From: Betaproteobacteria bacterium | GTDB taxonomy: Bacteria > Pseudomonadota > Gammaproteobacteria > Burkholderiales > Ferrovaceae | NCBI GenBank assembly: GCA_028868905.1 | Contig: JAGWTQ010000003.1 | Coordinates: 1 to 54,979 of the forward strand | Direction of reading: 5' to 3' | Length of the DNA: 54,979 bases | Shown: positions 1-9,927 of the stretch, piece after piece | Layout of the letters: each line of letters starts with the position of its first letter | Position numbering within the stretch: the stretch's first letter is position 1 | Notes under the pieces: model-generated | Database searches by the model: none | What the model was told of the DNA's origin: nothing | Seen by the model: only the letters and a program-made list of their open reading frames with translations | Made by a program: the position numbers and the translations under genes

Positions 1-80
1 CCGGCTTGCTATCTTGAGTCATGAGAAGCATCCTGATCGTTGGTTCTTGAAAAAGTATAGAGCATCCCGGCCCAAACCCC

Positions 81-1892
81 ATGCCGAAATCCTTTAATTT
101 CAATGCCCCCCCCTTTGATGGCTTGACCGGCGAGCAGCAGCAGTGGGTGCGGGACAGCGTGGACATTGGCTACTATGCGGCCGGCGCCGTCGTCCTTTCC
201 GCCGACACGGAACCTTCGCACCTGTTCGTGGTGATCAAGGGGCATGTGCAGCAGGTGGAACAGGACGAAGTGGTCTGTGTTTATGGCCCGGGCGCCTGCT
301 TTGACGGCCGAAGCCTGGTGTCCGGGCGTGTGACCGGCATTTTCACGGCGGCCGAGGAAATGCTGGCCTACCTCCTGCCCAAGGCCACTGTGAAGCGCCT
401 GATTGCGGCCAATGCCGGGTTCGGAGCGCTGCTGTTTTCCGACATGTCCCAAAAGCTGCAGGCGTTGACGGATCGCCGCCCCCAGCGGGAATTGCATGGC
501 TTGATGATGGCCCGCATCGCACAGGCCTTCGTGCGTCCGGCACGGGTGGTGGGTGCGGAAACCGATGCCTTTTCCATTGCCCAACTGTTTGAAAACGAGC
601 GGCTTTCCAATGTTCTGGTGAAGGATTCGCAAGGGCGACTGGGAATCTTCACCTCCACGGATATCCGCAAGGTGGTGTTGTCGGGAACAGACGCCCACCA
701 TCTCCCGGTCGGACAGCTGGCCACCTGGGACCTGGTGGAGGTTGCGGAAGAGGACGCGGTGTTCGATGCCCTCATTCTCATGATCCGCCATGGCGTCCAT
801 CGGGTAGTGGTGCGGCGCCAGGGGGTCGTCGTGGGAGTGCTGGAACAGCTGGACCTGCTGAGCTTCATTTCCAACCACTCCCACCTGGTCTGGTTGCAGG
901 TGCAGCAGGCCACGTCGGTGGCGGAGCTCAAGGGGGCCGGCGCCAGCATCCAGCGCCTCATCCAGTTGCTGAGCGAGAGCGAAGTGAAAGTCAGCATGAT
1001 CGCACGCCTCGTGCAGGAGTTGAATGCCAAGATTTTTACCCGCCTGTGGCAGCTGGTGGCACCGCCAGACCTGGTGGAAAACAGTTGCGTGATGGTGATG
1101 GGCAGCGAAGGGCGTGGCGAACAAATCCTCAAGACAGATCAGGATAATGGGCTGATTATAAGGGATAATTTTGAAATTTCCCGGCTCAGTCAGATCACAG
1201 CCGCCTTCAATGATGCGTTGTACGAGATTGGGTATCCCCCCTGTCTTGGCGGGGTCATGATGCGCAATCCCCTGTGGTGCCAGTCGCTTACCGAATTCAA
1301 GGACACCATACGGGACTGGGTGCTTCGCCCCAGCATGGAAAACCACCTGCGGCTGGCCATTTTTTCCGATGCCGAGGCGGTTTGCGGGGATCGCAGCCTG
1401 CTGGTGGCTCTCAAGGGCTACTTTTTCCAGCTGCTGCGCGAACGTTCTTCCTTTTTTCCCCATTTTGCACGGGCTGCGGACCAGTTCGGTGAACAGGGGG
1501 GGTGGTGGAACCGGCTGCTGCGCGGCAGTGAAGAGGAAGAGACCGTCGACGTCAAGAAACTGGGCATCTTCCCCATCGTGCACGGGGTGCGAAGCCTGGC
1601 GCTGGAAGCGGGAATCGAAGCCAACAGCACGACCGATCGGATGGACCAGCTGGCGCTGGGAAACCGGTTGCCGGTGGAACTGGTTCGCGATCTGAAGGAG
1701 ACCCTGGCCTTCCTGATGGATTTGCGCCTCAAGCAGGGGCTGCGCTTGCAGGCTTTGGGGCAGCGGGCCAACAATCTGGTCGAACTGCAGCGCCTCAGCA
1801 CCCTTGAGCGGGACTTGCTGCGGGACGGGCTGCAGGTGGTCAAGCAGTTCAGAAACCTGCTGCATCACCATTTCAGGCTGGATGCGCTGTAA
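81..1892 (+). CDS. cNMP-binding/CBS/DUF294 nucleotidyltransferase-like signalling protein
   Basis: Predicted 603-residue cytoplasmic regulator. The N-terminal ~110 residues look like a cyclic-nucleotide-binding fold. A pair of CBS motifs follows at about 150-270. Then comes a DUF294-type nucleotidyltransferase domain with the GSEGRGEQ motif near residue 341 and a D-x-D pair near 353-355, ending in a helical C-terminal domain. This is the GlnD-like, cAMP/CBS-containing family often found beside acetate permease genes, and actP lies convergent just downstream. The ATG at 81 is used; the exonuclease gene starts 4 bases after the stop, so the two are probably cotranscribed. The substrate is unknown. 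A role in sensing energy or acetate state is inference from context. Confidence 0.85.
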   Translation: MPKSFNFNAPPFDGLTGEQQQWVRDSVDIGYYAAGAVVLSADTEPSHLFVVIKGHVQQVEQDEVVCVYGPGACFDGRSLVSGRVTGIFTAAEEMLAYLLPKATVKRLIAANAGFGALLFSDMSQKLQALTDRRPQRELHGLMMARIAQAFVRPARVVGAETDAFSIAQLFENERLSNVLVKDSQGRLGIFTSTDIRKVVLSGTDAHHLPVGQLATWDLVEVAEEDAVFDALILMIRHGVHRVVVRRQGVVVGVLEQLDLLSFISNHSHLVWLQVQQATSVAELKGAGASIQRLIQLLSESEVKVSMIARLVQELNAKIFTRLWQLVAPPDLVENSCVMVMGSEGRGEQILKTDQDNGLIIRDNFEISRLSQITAAFNDALYEIGYPPCLGGVMMRNPLWCQSLTEFKDTIRDWVLRPSMENHLRLAIFSDAEAVCGDRSLLVALKGYFFQLLRERSSFFPHFARAADQFGEQGGWWNRLLRGSEEEETVDVKKLGIFPIVHGVRSLALEAGIEANSTTDRMDQLALGNRLPVELVRDLKETLAFLMDLRLKQGLRLQALGQRANNLVELQRLSTLERDLLRDGLQVVKQFRNLLHHHFRLDAL

Positions 1893-1896
1893 CCCC

Positions 1897-2511
1897 ATGT
1901 GGCAGCAGCTTCGCAATGCCTGGTACCGAAGACGGCTCAAGCGGCCGGAATATGACCCTCTGTTTGCAGTTCCTCCAGAGGACGAATGGGTCAGCGTGGA
2001 TTGCGAGACCACGGGGCTTGACCCGCTGCGCGACGAAATCGTGTCCATCGGTGCAATCCCGATCCGGGGCGATCGCATTCTCACCAGCCAGCGCCTTGAA
2101 CTCATTGTCCGTCCGTCGGTTGCCCCCAATGTGGAGAGCGTCCGCATCCACAGGCTGCGCCAGGTGGATCTGGCGGGCGGCCTGTCGCCCGAGGAGGCGG
2201 CACGCCGCTTTCTCGACTTTGTCGGCAACCGGACGTTGGTGGGTTACTACCTGGAGTTTGACGTGGCCATGCTCAACCGGCTGGTCCGCCCTTTCCTGGG
2301 CGTGCCGTTGCCCCATCGCCAGATCGAGGTGTCAGGCCTCTACTACGACTACAAGTTCGCCCGGCAGGTGGATGGCCATGTCGACCTGAGCTTCGACCTC
2401 ATCCGCAGGGATCTCGGCTTGCCTGAACGGGAAACCCATGATGCCTTCAATGATGCCCTGCTGGCGGCGATGATGTTCGTCAAACTGAGAAGGTTGCGCG
2501 CAGGCCGCTAG
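1897..2511 (+). CDS. DnaQ-like 3'-5' exonuclease (DEDDh family)
   Basis: A 204-residue exonuclease domain. Exo I is the D-x-E at about residues 35-37 in VDCETTGLDP. Exo II is around GYYLEFDVAMLN. The Exo III H-x4-D is at about 181/186 in HDAFNDALL, so the DEDDh catalytic set looks complete. The open frame extends upstream to 1804, but those codons overlap the preceding gene out of frame; the ATG at 1897, four bases after that stop, gives a normal family start. It lacks the C-terminal part of a full DnaQ epsilon subunit, so it is more likely a stand-alone exonuclease than the replicative proofreader. The pairing with a DUF294/CBS protein next to actP is a recurrent arrangement whose purpose is unknown. 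Confidence 0.85.
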   Translation: MWQQLRNAWYRRRLKRPEYDPLFAVPPEDEWVSVDCETTGLDPLRDEIVSIGAIPIRGDRILTSQRLELIVRPSVAPNVESVRIHRLRQVDLAGGLSPEEAARRFLDFVGNRTLVGYYLEFDVAMLNRLVRPFLGVPLPHRQIEVSGLYYDYKFARQVDGHVDLSFDLIRRDLGLPERETHDAFNDALLAAMMFVKLRRLRAGR

Positions 2512-2538
2512 CTGGGTAAAGGGCGCCGGCGCAGAACG

Positions 2539-2570
2539 AAAAAAAGGGACAGCCGAAACGGCTGTCCCTT
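2539..2570 (-). terminator. Intrinsic terminator for the DUF485-actP transcript
   Basis: A 12-bp perfect stem (2544-2555 paired with 2559-2570, AAA loop) lies 20 bases beyond the actP stop. Read on the minus strand it is followed by a run of seven T (A-run at 2539-2545). On the plus strand there is no T-run after the stem, so termination there for the exonuclease gene is less certain. Confidence 0.85.
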
Positions 2571-2590
2571 GAGGTTCCGGATTCCTGCGA

Positions 2591-4300
2591 TCAGTGCGAA
2601 GCGGCGGCTTCGGCACCCAGACCGGTTTCCGAGCGGACTTTCTGGGCATCGAACATCGCCCGTTCCTGTTTTGCCGACTCGCTGTGGTCTGTCACGGAAG
2701 CGACGTAGGACACAATCAGTACGGCCGGCAGCACCACAAAAGTCGGGAAGTCATACGGGAAGATGGCCGGTCCCATGCCCAGCACCTTGGTCCAGACCGT
2801 GGGGCCGATGAGGAGCAGACCGATGGAGCCGAAAATTCCCGTGTAGCCTCCCAGCACCGCACCCCGGGTGGTCAGGCCGCGCCAGAACACGGACAGGACC
2901 AGTATGGGGAAATTGGCGCAGGCTGCGATCGAGAACGTCAGGGCCACGATGTAGGCCACGTTCTGCTTCTCGAAGGCGATTCCCAGCAGGATCGCCAGGA
3001 TGCCCAGCCCGATCACGCACAGCTTCGACACCCACACTTCCTGCGCTTCCGTGGACTTGCCTTTCATGATCACGTTGGCATAGATGTCATGCGACAGTGC
3101 AGATGCACCGGCCAGGGTCAGGCCGGAAACCACGGCCAGGATGGTGGCAAACGCGACCGCGGCGATGAAGCCAAGGAACAGGTCGCCGCCGATGGCGTGC
3201 GCCAGGTACACCGCGGGCATGCTGCCACCGCCCTTGAGGTTGAGCACGTTCTTGGTGACATCCACCACGTACTGGGGATTGTTGGCCACCAGCACGATGG
3301 CGCCGAATCCGATGATGAACGTCAGGATGTAGAAATACCCGATGAAGCAGGTGCCGTAAAGTACCGACTTGCGGGCCGCCTTGGCGTCAGTCACGGTGAA
3401 GAAGCGCATCAGGATGTGCGGCAGGCCGGCGGTTCCAAACATCAGCGTCAATCCGAGCGAGATGGATTCGATCGGGTTGGACTGGCTGCCGATGCGGACC
3501 ACCGATTTCATGATTTCCATGTGCTTTGGGTGGGCTGCCACGGCGTCGGAAAAAAGCTTTTCGAAGCTGAAGCCTTCGTGTGCCATCACGCCCAGGGCAA
3601 TCAGGGTGGCTCCGCCCAGCAGCAGGCCGGCCTTGATGATCTGTACCCAGGTCGTGGCTTTCATGCCGCCAAAGGTGACGTAGATGATGATCAGGCCGCC
3701 GACGATCACGATGGATTCCCTGTAGGAGATTTGCGGAACCAGCGTGTGGAGCAACTGGCCGGCCCCCACGGCCTGTCCGATCAGGTACCAGATCACGACG
3801 ATCAGGGATCCTATGGCCGCCATGGTCCGTACCGGGCCTTGCCGCAGGCGGAAAGAAGCCACGTCGGCGTACGTGAATTTGCCCAGATTGCGCAGCCGTT
3901 CCGCGATCAGGAACAGGATGATCGGCCATCCCACAAGCCAGCCCACTGAAAAGATCAGGCCAAAAAACCCGTTGAAGTACACCAAAGCCGCAATGCCCAG
4001 AAACGAGGCGGCCGACATGTAGTCGCCGGCAATGGCCAGGCCGTTTTGAAGCCCGGTGATGCCGCGTCCGGCTGCGTAGAAATCAGTCGCTGTTTTGGTC
4101 CGTTTGGCCGCCCAGTAGGTGATGACGAGGGTGATGGCTACGAACACGATGAACATGCTGATGGCGTGCCAGTTGAGGGGCTGTTCCGCCGCGGCGGCCG
4201 CAGGGGCCGCAGCGATGACGTCAGCGGCCAGCGTCCACGGGCTGGCCAGCAGCGCGGAAACTGCAAGCAATGCAGAAACTGCGGATTTTATTGTTTTCAT
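2591..4300 (-). CDS. actP: Cation/acetate symporter (SSS family)
   Basis: A 569-residue integral membrane protein of the sodium:solute symporter family, matching ActP in length and layout. It has a cleavable-looking N-terminal segment ([15 protein letters not shown]), a low-complexity alanine stretch, then about 13 hydrophobic segments with family motifs such as [22 protein letters not shown] and the [10 protein letters not shown] region. Known family role: uptake of acetate and other short monocarboxylates driven by a cation gradient. It follows the DUF485 gene with a 4-base overlap, the usual yjcH-actP order. It is convergent with the DUF294/exonuclease pair and ends at a strong terminator. 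Confidence in the family is high; acetate as the main substrate follows from homology. Confidence 0.93.
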   Translation of the reverse strand: MKTIKSAVSALLAVSALLASPWTLAADVIAAAPAAAAAEQPLNWHAISMFIVFVAITLVITYWAAKRTKTATDFYAAGRGITGLQNGLAIAGDYMSAASFLGIAALVYFNGFFGLIFSVGWLVGWPIILFLIAERLRNLGKFTYADVASFRLRQGPVRTMAAIGSLIVVIWYLIGQAVGAGQLLHTLVPQISYRESIVIVGGLIIIYVTFGGMKATTWVQIIKAGLLLGGATLIALGVMAHEGFSFEKLFSDAVAAHPKHMEIMKSVVRIGSQSNPIESISLGLTLMFGTAGLPHILMRFFTVTDAKAARKSVLYGTCFIGYFYILTFIIGFGAIVLVANNPQYVVDVTKNVLNLKGGGSMPAVYLAHAIGGDLFLGFIAAVAFATILAVVSGLTLAGASALSHDIYANVIMKGKSTEAQEVWVSKLCVIGLGILAILLGIAFEKQNVAYIVALTFSIAACANFPILVLSVFWRGLTTRGAVLGGYTGIFGSIGLLLIGPTVWTKVLGMGPAIFPYDFPTFVVLPAVLIVSYVASVTDHSESAKQERAMFDAQKVRSETGLGAEAAASH

Positions 4301-4608
4301 TTGGAGGCTTCCTCGATGATTTCTTGAGTGAGGGGGTCAAACGTGCCGTTAGCGCGGCTCACGTACACCGCAGTCAGCAGGCATGAAGCCACGATCACGC
4401 CAACACCGATCAGCATGCCCACCGGAATCACGCTGGTGGACGAAATGGGCTGGGTGAGGAAGCCCGGGGTGAAGGCGATCATGAGGATGAAGCCGAAATA
4501 AATCACGCAGACGATGGCGGACAGGGACCAGGCGAGCGCGTCGCGCTGCTGGACCAGGTGATGATACTTGGGGTTGTTCTGGATTTTGCTGGCCAAGGGG
4601 CTAGACAT
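4297..4608 (-). CDS. DUF485 family inner-membrane protein (YjcH-like)
   Basis: A 103-residue protein with two hydrophobic segments (around [18 protein letters not shown] and [15 protein letters not shown]), the typical small partner encoded before actP. The open frame begins at a TTG at 4614, but the ATG at 4608 is preferred: an AAGGAG ribosome site sits about six bases upstream on the minus strand and the protein then starts MSSPLASK as in the family. Its stop overlaps the actP start, implying translational coupling. Its exact job is unsettled; it is thought to assist or stabilise the symporter. A short ORF with a strong ribosome site ends across its start codon. Confidence 0.9.
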   Translation of the reverse strand: MSSPLASKIQNNPKYHHLVQQRDALAWSLSAIVCVIYFGFILMIAFTPGFLTQPISSTSVIPVGMLIGVGVIVASCLLTAVYVSRANGTFDPLTQEIIEEASK

Positions 4609-4696
4609 GGGCAACTCCTTTCATGGCAATTGTTTTGCAGTCGAAAATGGCAGACGCAAACAACGCGTCCGGCATTCGAACGAGGTCGGCATGCAT
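4601..4696 (-). CDS. Candidate 31-codon leader ORF upstream of DUF485-actP
   Basis: Not recognised as any known protein. An ATG at 4696 is preceded by a GGAGG Shine-Dalgarno (4703-4707 on the complementary strand) with six-base spacing, better than that of most genes here. It would encode 31 residues, starting MHADLVRMPDALF and ending MKGVAHV, with no membrane segment. Its TAG stop (4603-4601) lies inside the first codons of the DUF485 gene, so the two frames overlap by 8 bases, an arrangement suited to translational coupling. It could be a regulatory leader peptide, a small protein, or chance. No homology evidence is available from reading alone. Confidence 0.4.
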   Translation of the reverse strand: MHADLVRMPDALFASAIFDCKTIAMKGVAHV

Positions 4697-4946
4697 GGTT
4701 TTCCTCCATTTATTTATAGTCGTGGGTCCGCCTTTGATCTGGCCGGACTGCAGCCGTAATGTCTTGTTACGTTCGGCTGTTCTGGAAATGGTAATCGTGT
4801 TCTTGGGCAGTTCCAAGCGATTTTTGACTCTTCTATAAAACGCCCCGTTGTTTTGTAGGACCATAAAAAGGAAAAGCCCGACGGCAGGGCCGTCGGGCTT
4901 CGGGCGGGAGCGACCGGCATGCCGGTCGCCTGGCCTGCGGAGCGTG
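4609..4946. other. Intergenic region between groEL and DUF485-actP
   Basis: A gap of 338 bases without a conventional gene. It holds the 31-codon leader ORF candidate (4601-4696) with its ribosome site, an AT-rich stretch containing TATAAA on the minus strand just upstream of that site (about 4711-4720), and the groEL terminator at 4866-4900. A promoter for actP must lie between about 4710 and 4860, but no convincing -35/-10 pair or sigma-54 -24/-12 element was found. Confidence 0.6.
4866..4900 (-). terminator. Intrinsic terminator downstream of groEL
   Basis: An 11-bp stem (AAGCCCGACGG at 4874-4884 with its complement at 4890-4900, 5-base loop) is followed on the minus strand by TTTTCCTTTTT. 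It lies 46 bases beyond the groEL stop and should end the groES-groEL transcript. Confidence 0.88.
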
Positions 4947-6611
<1,665 letters not shown>

Positions 6612-6655
6612 TTACCGGCCGTATATGCCGGGCACGGAATGTTGGAAAAAACCGA

Positions 6656-6946
6656 TCAGCCTTCGACGACGCCCATGATGTCTTCTTCGCGCATCACGAG
6701 CAGTTCTTCGCCATGAACCTTGACCGATTGTCCGGAGTATTTTCCAAACAGCACCTTGTCACCGACCTTGACTTCGAGCGGGCGGATGGAACCGTCTTCC
6801 ATCACCTTGCCTTTGCCAACGGCCAAAATCTCCCCTTGGTCAGGCTTTTCAGCGGCCGTATCGGGGATCACGATGCCAGATGCCGTCTTGCGCTCTTCTT
6901 CCAGGCGTTTGACAATCACGCGGTCGTGCAATGGACGAATTTTCAT
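6656..6946 (-). CDS. groES: 10-kDa co-chaperonin GroES
   Basis: A 96-residue co-chaperonin that caps the GroEL ring. The sequence starts [18 protein letters not shown] and carries the mobile-loop region ([14 protein letters not shown], about residues 17-30) and the conserved [10 protein letters not shown] segment. The ATG at 6946 is preceded by an AGGAG site nine bases upstream. It is the promoter-proximal gene of the operon; a perfect CIRCE repeat lies 37 bases upstream of its start, so HrcA repression is expected. The gene is complete and of normal length. Confidence 0.98.
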   Translation of the reverse strand: MKIRPLHDRVIVKRLEEERKTASGIVIPDTAAEKPDQGEILAVGKGKVMEDGSIRPLEVKVGDKVLFGKYSGQSVKVHGEELLVMREEDIMGVVEG

Positions 6947-6982
6947 TCGGAGTTCTCCTGCGAGAGTGTTAAATGGACGTTG

Positions 6983-7009
6983 TTAGCACTCGATTCGTGC
7001 GAGTGCTAA
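6983..7009 (-). promoter_or_regulatory. CIRCE operator (HrcA site) for groES-groEL
   Basis: The inverted repeat TTAGCACTC - nine bases - GAGTGCTAA matches the CIRCE consensus exactly in both arms and spacer length. It lies upstream of groES on the minus strand. It also lies only 17 bases before the dacB start on the other strand, so HrcA bound here could affect both. A gene for HrcA is not in the window. Confidence 0.96.
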
Positions 7010-7026
7010 CAGTTTAAGGGTTGCCC

Positions 7027-8457
7027 ATGCGGATTTCAAGGGGAAAGGCGGTGCGTCAGGCGGTGTTGACCCTGTGCCTGGGGTTGGCATCAGCCATGGT
7101 GCTGGCTCAACAACCGCTTCCCGAACCGGTGGCGCGCGCTCTGGCCGAAGCCGGCTTACCGGCGGAGGCCGTTTCGGTGGTGGTGCAGGACCTGTCAGCT
7201 TCACAACCGCTGTTGCGCTGGAATGGAGACACCCCACGCGCACCGGCTTCCCTTATGAAGTTAGTAACTACTTACTCAGCGCTTGCGGCTTTCGGGCCGG
7301 CGTGGACCTGGGAAACACGGGTGTTCGGGCCGGATCCGGTCCAGGGGCAGGTCGACGGCAATCTGTATGTGGTGGGGGCCGGCGATCCCGACCTGACCCT
7401 GGAGCGCTGGGAAAACCTGCTGCGCGACCTGCGCCTGCGCGGGGTTCGACAGATTCGCGGGGACGTGGTCCTGGATGCCAGTGCTTTCCAGTCTGAACCC
7501 GAAGATTCGGGTGATTTCGATCACCAGGCCTACCGCACCTACAACACGCTGCCGGAGGCTCTTCAGGTGGGCTTCAAGGCGGTGACGCTGACACTCGAAG
7601 CCGATGGATCCCGCGTGCTGGCCTTGCCGAATTTCGACTTCCCCGGCCTCCGGATCGTGAACCGTCTGCGGCCATTGACTGGCGCTTGTCCGGAAAACTG
7701 GAAATCCGGAATCGAACGCCAGGTGGAAGATGACGGCACCCGGGCCCGCATTACCCTGCTGGGGCACTACCCGGCCAGTTGCGGCAGGAACATCCTGAGT
7801 TTCAGCATTTTTTCCAATGAAGCGTACATCGCCCAGGCTTTTCGGACCCTGTGGCGACAAATGGGGGGAAGCCTGAGTGGGAAGGTGCGCTTGGGGCAGA
7901 CCCCTTCAGGGCTGACGATGCTGGCTTCCACCCGCTCCCCGGCGTTGGCGGACCAGCTGCGTCTGGTCAACAAGTACAGCAACAACCTGATGGCGCGCAC
8001 GCTGCTGCTGGATCTGGGCCGGGAAGAAGGGGGGGGCGCCACGCGCGCCCAAGGGGCGGCTCGTATCCGCCAGCTTCTGGCGCGCCGCGGGCTGGATTTT
8101 CCCGAACTGGTACTCGACAACGGCTCGGGGCTGTCCCGCCGGGCGCGAATCACGGCCGATCACCTCAATACCCTGCTGGTCCAGGCCAACCGGGAACCCA
8201 CGCAAGCAGAATTTGCTTCTTCCCTGGCGATATCCGGGCTTGACGGGACTGCGCAGCACCGGCTGCAGGGCGGCTCGCTCGAAGGGCGGTTTCACCTCAA
8301 AACCGGCAGCCTGGATGACGTCAGCGGCATTGCCGGGTATGGCGACACATTGTCCGGTCATCGCGTCTCGCTGGTCTTTGTCGTGAACCATCCTCGGGCG
8401 GCAGCGGCCAAACCGGCCCAGGAAGCCTTGTTGCGCTGGATCGGCGAAACCCTCTGA
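7027..8457 (+). CDS. dacB: D-alanyl-D-alanine carboxypeptidase/endopeptidase (PBP4 type)
   Basis: A 476-residue periplasmic low-molecular-weight penicillin-binding protein, class C. It would trim or cleave D-Ala cross-links of peptidoglycan. A signal peptide ends near residue 27 (CLGLASAMVLA before QQPLPEPV). The three active-site motifs are visible: S-x-x-K as SLMK at about 75-78, S-x-N as SNN in KYSNNLMA, and KTG at about 425-427 in HLKTGSL. A large insert between the first two motifs is typical of PBP4. The ATG at 7027 is preferred over the TTG at 7021. The promoter must lie in the 80-base gap shared with groES and the CIRCE element. Confidence 0.93.
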   Translation: MRISRGKAVRQAVLTLCLGLASAMVLAQQPLPEPVARALAEAGLPAEAVSVVVQDLSASQPLLRWNGDTPRAPASLMKLVTTYSALAAFGPAWTWETRVFGPDPVQGQVDGNLYVVGAGDPDLTLERWENLLRDLRLRGVRQIRGDVVLDASAFQSEPEDSGDFDHQAYRTYNTLPEALQVGFKAVTLTLEADGSRVLALPNFDFPGLRIVNRLRPLTGACPENWKSGIERQVEDDGTRARITLLGHYPASCGRNILSFSIFSNEAYIAQAFRTLWRQMGGSLSGKVRLGQTPSGLTMLASTRSPALADQLRLVNKYSNNLMARTLLLDLGREEGGGATRAQGAARIRQLLARRGLDFPELVLDNGSGLSRRARITADHLNTLLVQANREPTQAEFASSLAISGLDGTAQHRLQGGSLEGRFHLKTGSLDDVSGIAGYGDTLSGHRVSLVFVVNHPRAAAAKPAQEALLRWIGETL

Positions 8458-8472
8458 ATTTGACCCAGAACA

Positions 8473-8500
8473 TTGAATTTTCACCGGATTTGTGTGTAAC
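8473..8500 (+). promoter_or_regulatory. Possible sigma-70 promoter of the outer-membrane protein gene
   Basis: TTGAAT (8473-8478), a 16-base spacer and TGTAAC (8495-8500) give a moderate match to -35/-10. If real, transcription would start near 8507, downstream of the ATG at 8501. This is one reason for preferring the ATG at 8522 as the translation start. Confidence 0.4.
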
Positions 8501-8521
8501 ATGAAACCGTGGGAATTTGTC

Positions 8522-9064
8522 ATGACAAATAACCGAGCCAACTCACTGAAAACTAAACGGTTTCGCATGGCTGCCGTGCTTGCGGCCGCCTGCGGCCTGC
8601 TGGCTGCGGCCGGAGCGCATGCGGAGTCCGGCGGCTGGTTTTCAGGCATCAGCGCCCTCCCCTTTTCGCTCGAAATGGATTCGGGCAATGCAGTCAACGG
8701 CAGTGCCCTTTCGCGCAACCGGTCAGCCTGGTCCCGCTTCAACCCCGATTCCTCCGGGGAATTTTCAGGCAGCCCCCGCAACTCGGTGCTGGGCGGTTCA
8801 GGCACCCTGTCCCTGAGCGACCGCTTTGGCTTTGTCGGCAAACTGAGCAGCGTGCTGACTTCGGGTGATGTCACCGCCAACAGTCTCACTCACGGTCTTG
8901 CCGACGCGCTGCCCTACAACATGATGGGGCTCGGCCTCAAATACGACGTCACGCGCAGCTTGCGCTTCCAGGGCGGCTGGGATCGCTATCAGCTCAAGTA
9001 CAACCGGATCAATGGCGACACCGGGGTCGATCTGCTCACCCTCGGACTGAAATACGGTTTCTGA
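8522..9064 (+). CDS. Putative outer-membrane beta-barrel protein
   Basis: A protein of about 180 residues that I place only in the broad OmpA-like/opacity-type small barrel class. It has a signal peptide (AAVLAAACGLLAAAGAHA, cut before ESGG). The mature part has alternating amphipathic strands such as FGFVGKLSSVLTS, YNMMGLGLKYDV and LRFQGGWDRYQLKY. It ends in LLTLGLKYGF, whose terminal aromatic residue fits the outer-membrane insertion signal. No ribosome site is obvious at any of the starts (GTG 8492, ATG 8501, ATG 8522); 8522 gives the most normal signal peptide. It stands alone, convergent with ubiA and only 8 bases from its end. Function is unknown. Confidence 0.7.
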   Translation: MTNNRANSLKTKRFRMAAVLAAACGLLAAAGAHAESGGWFSGISALPFSLEMDSGNAVNGSALSRNRSAWSRFNPDSSGEFSGSPRNSVLGGSGTLSLSDRFGFVGKLSSVLTSGDVTANSLTHGLADALPYNMMGLGLKYDVTRSLRFQGGWDRYQLKYNRINGDTGVDLLTLGLKYGF

Positions 9065-9072
9065 GCGTTTCT

Positions 9073-9927
9073 TCAGGACCGGGCCAGATCTGCCGCAAGC
9101 CCCAGAAAAACGACCGCCCCCCACCAGTTGTTGTGCAGGAACGCCTTGAAGCAGCGCATGCGCTCGCGCGTGCGTATCAGCGTCAGGTGGTAGGCGGATA
9201 GGGCTGCAGCCGCCATCAGGCCCAGGTTATACGGCAACCCCAGGCCCGAGCGGAAACCCACCCACCACAGGATGCCCAGCGCTGCGCCATAACACAGCCC
9301 CACGGCAGCCACATCCCAGCGTCCGAACAGCAGGGCGGAAGAATGAACGCCCAGGTGGATGTCGTCGTCACGGTCCACCATGGCGTATTCGGTGTCGTAG
9401 GCGATGGTCCAGAAGATGTTGGCGACCAGGAGAACCCAGCCCTGCAGGGGCACTGTTCCCGTCTCGGCCGCGAAGGCCATGGGAATGCCGAAGCCGAAGG
9501 CGATGCCCAGATAGGCCTGGGGCAAGGGAAAAAAACGTTTGGTCAGGGGGTAGCTCGCTGCCAGAAAGAGGGCCGGCAGGGACAGCAGAACCGTAAGCCC
9601 GTTGCGCGTGCAGACCAGGGCAAAAGCCACGACTGAAAGAAACAGGGCCAGGCGCACCGCCTCGCCTGCTGAAACTTCGCCGGTTGCCAGCGGGCGCTGG
9701 GCCGTGCGTTTGACGTGCGGATCCAGGCGCCGGTCAGCCAGGTCGTTCATGACGCAACCGGCCGATCGCATAAGAAAGGTGCCCGCGACAAACACGATGA
9801 CGTTGGCCGGGGAAGGGTGACCGCGGCTGGCCAGCCACAGGGCCCACAAGGTCGGCCATAGCAGCAGCAAGGCGCCGATGGGTTTGTCCATGCGCATCAG
9901 CCGGTAATACAGGCGCAGTCGGTTCAT
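9073..9927 (-). CDS. ubiA: 4-hydroxybenzoate octaprenyltransferase
   Basis: A 284-residue inner-membrane prenyltransferase that attaches the polyprenyl tail to 4-hydroxybenzoate in ubiquinone synthesis. Both Asp-rich motifs are present: [15 protein letters not shown] in the first half and [12 protein letters not shown] in the second. Eight or nine hydrophobic segments surround them. The open frame continues upstream to 10005, but the ATG at 9927 overlaps the recG stop as ATGA and starts [16 protein letters not shown] as in the family. It is the last gene of the yicC-to-ubiA run. The usual partner ubiC is not in this window. Confidence 0.95.
   Translation of the reverse strand: MNRLRLYYRLMRMDKPIGALLLLWPTLWALWLASRGHPSPANVIVFVAGTFLMRSAGCVMNDLADRRLDPHVKRTAQRPLATGEVSAGEAVRLALFLSVVAFALVCTRNGLTVLLSLPALFLAASYPLTKRFFPLPQAYLGIAFGFGIPMAFAAETGTVPLQGWVLLVANIFWTIAYDTEYAMVDRDDDIHLGVHSSALLFGRWDVAAVGLCYGAALGILWWVGFRSGLGLPYNLGLMAAAALSAYHLTLIRTRERMRCFKAFLHNNWWGAVVFLGLAADLARS

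Noticed and set aside
1-80. Promoter of the DUF294 gene in the left edge
   Set aside because: A TATAGA-like string is present at about 56-61 but no -35 at suitable spacing, and the region is cut by the window start.
9-2228. Long minus-strand ORF (739 codons) opposite the DUF294 gene
   Set aside because: The plus strand here encodes recognisable domains; the antisense frame is Gln/His/Gly-rich with no family features, typical of a GC-rich antisense shadow.
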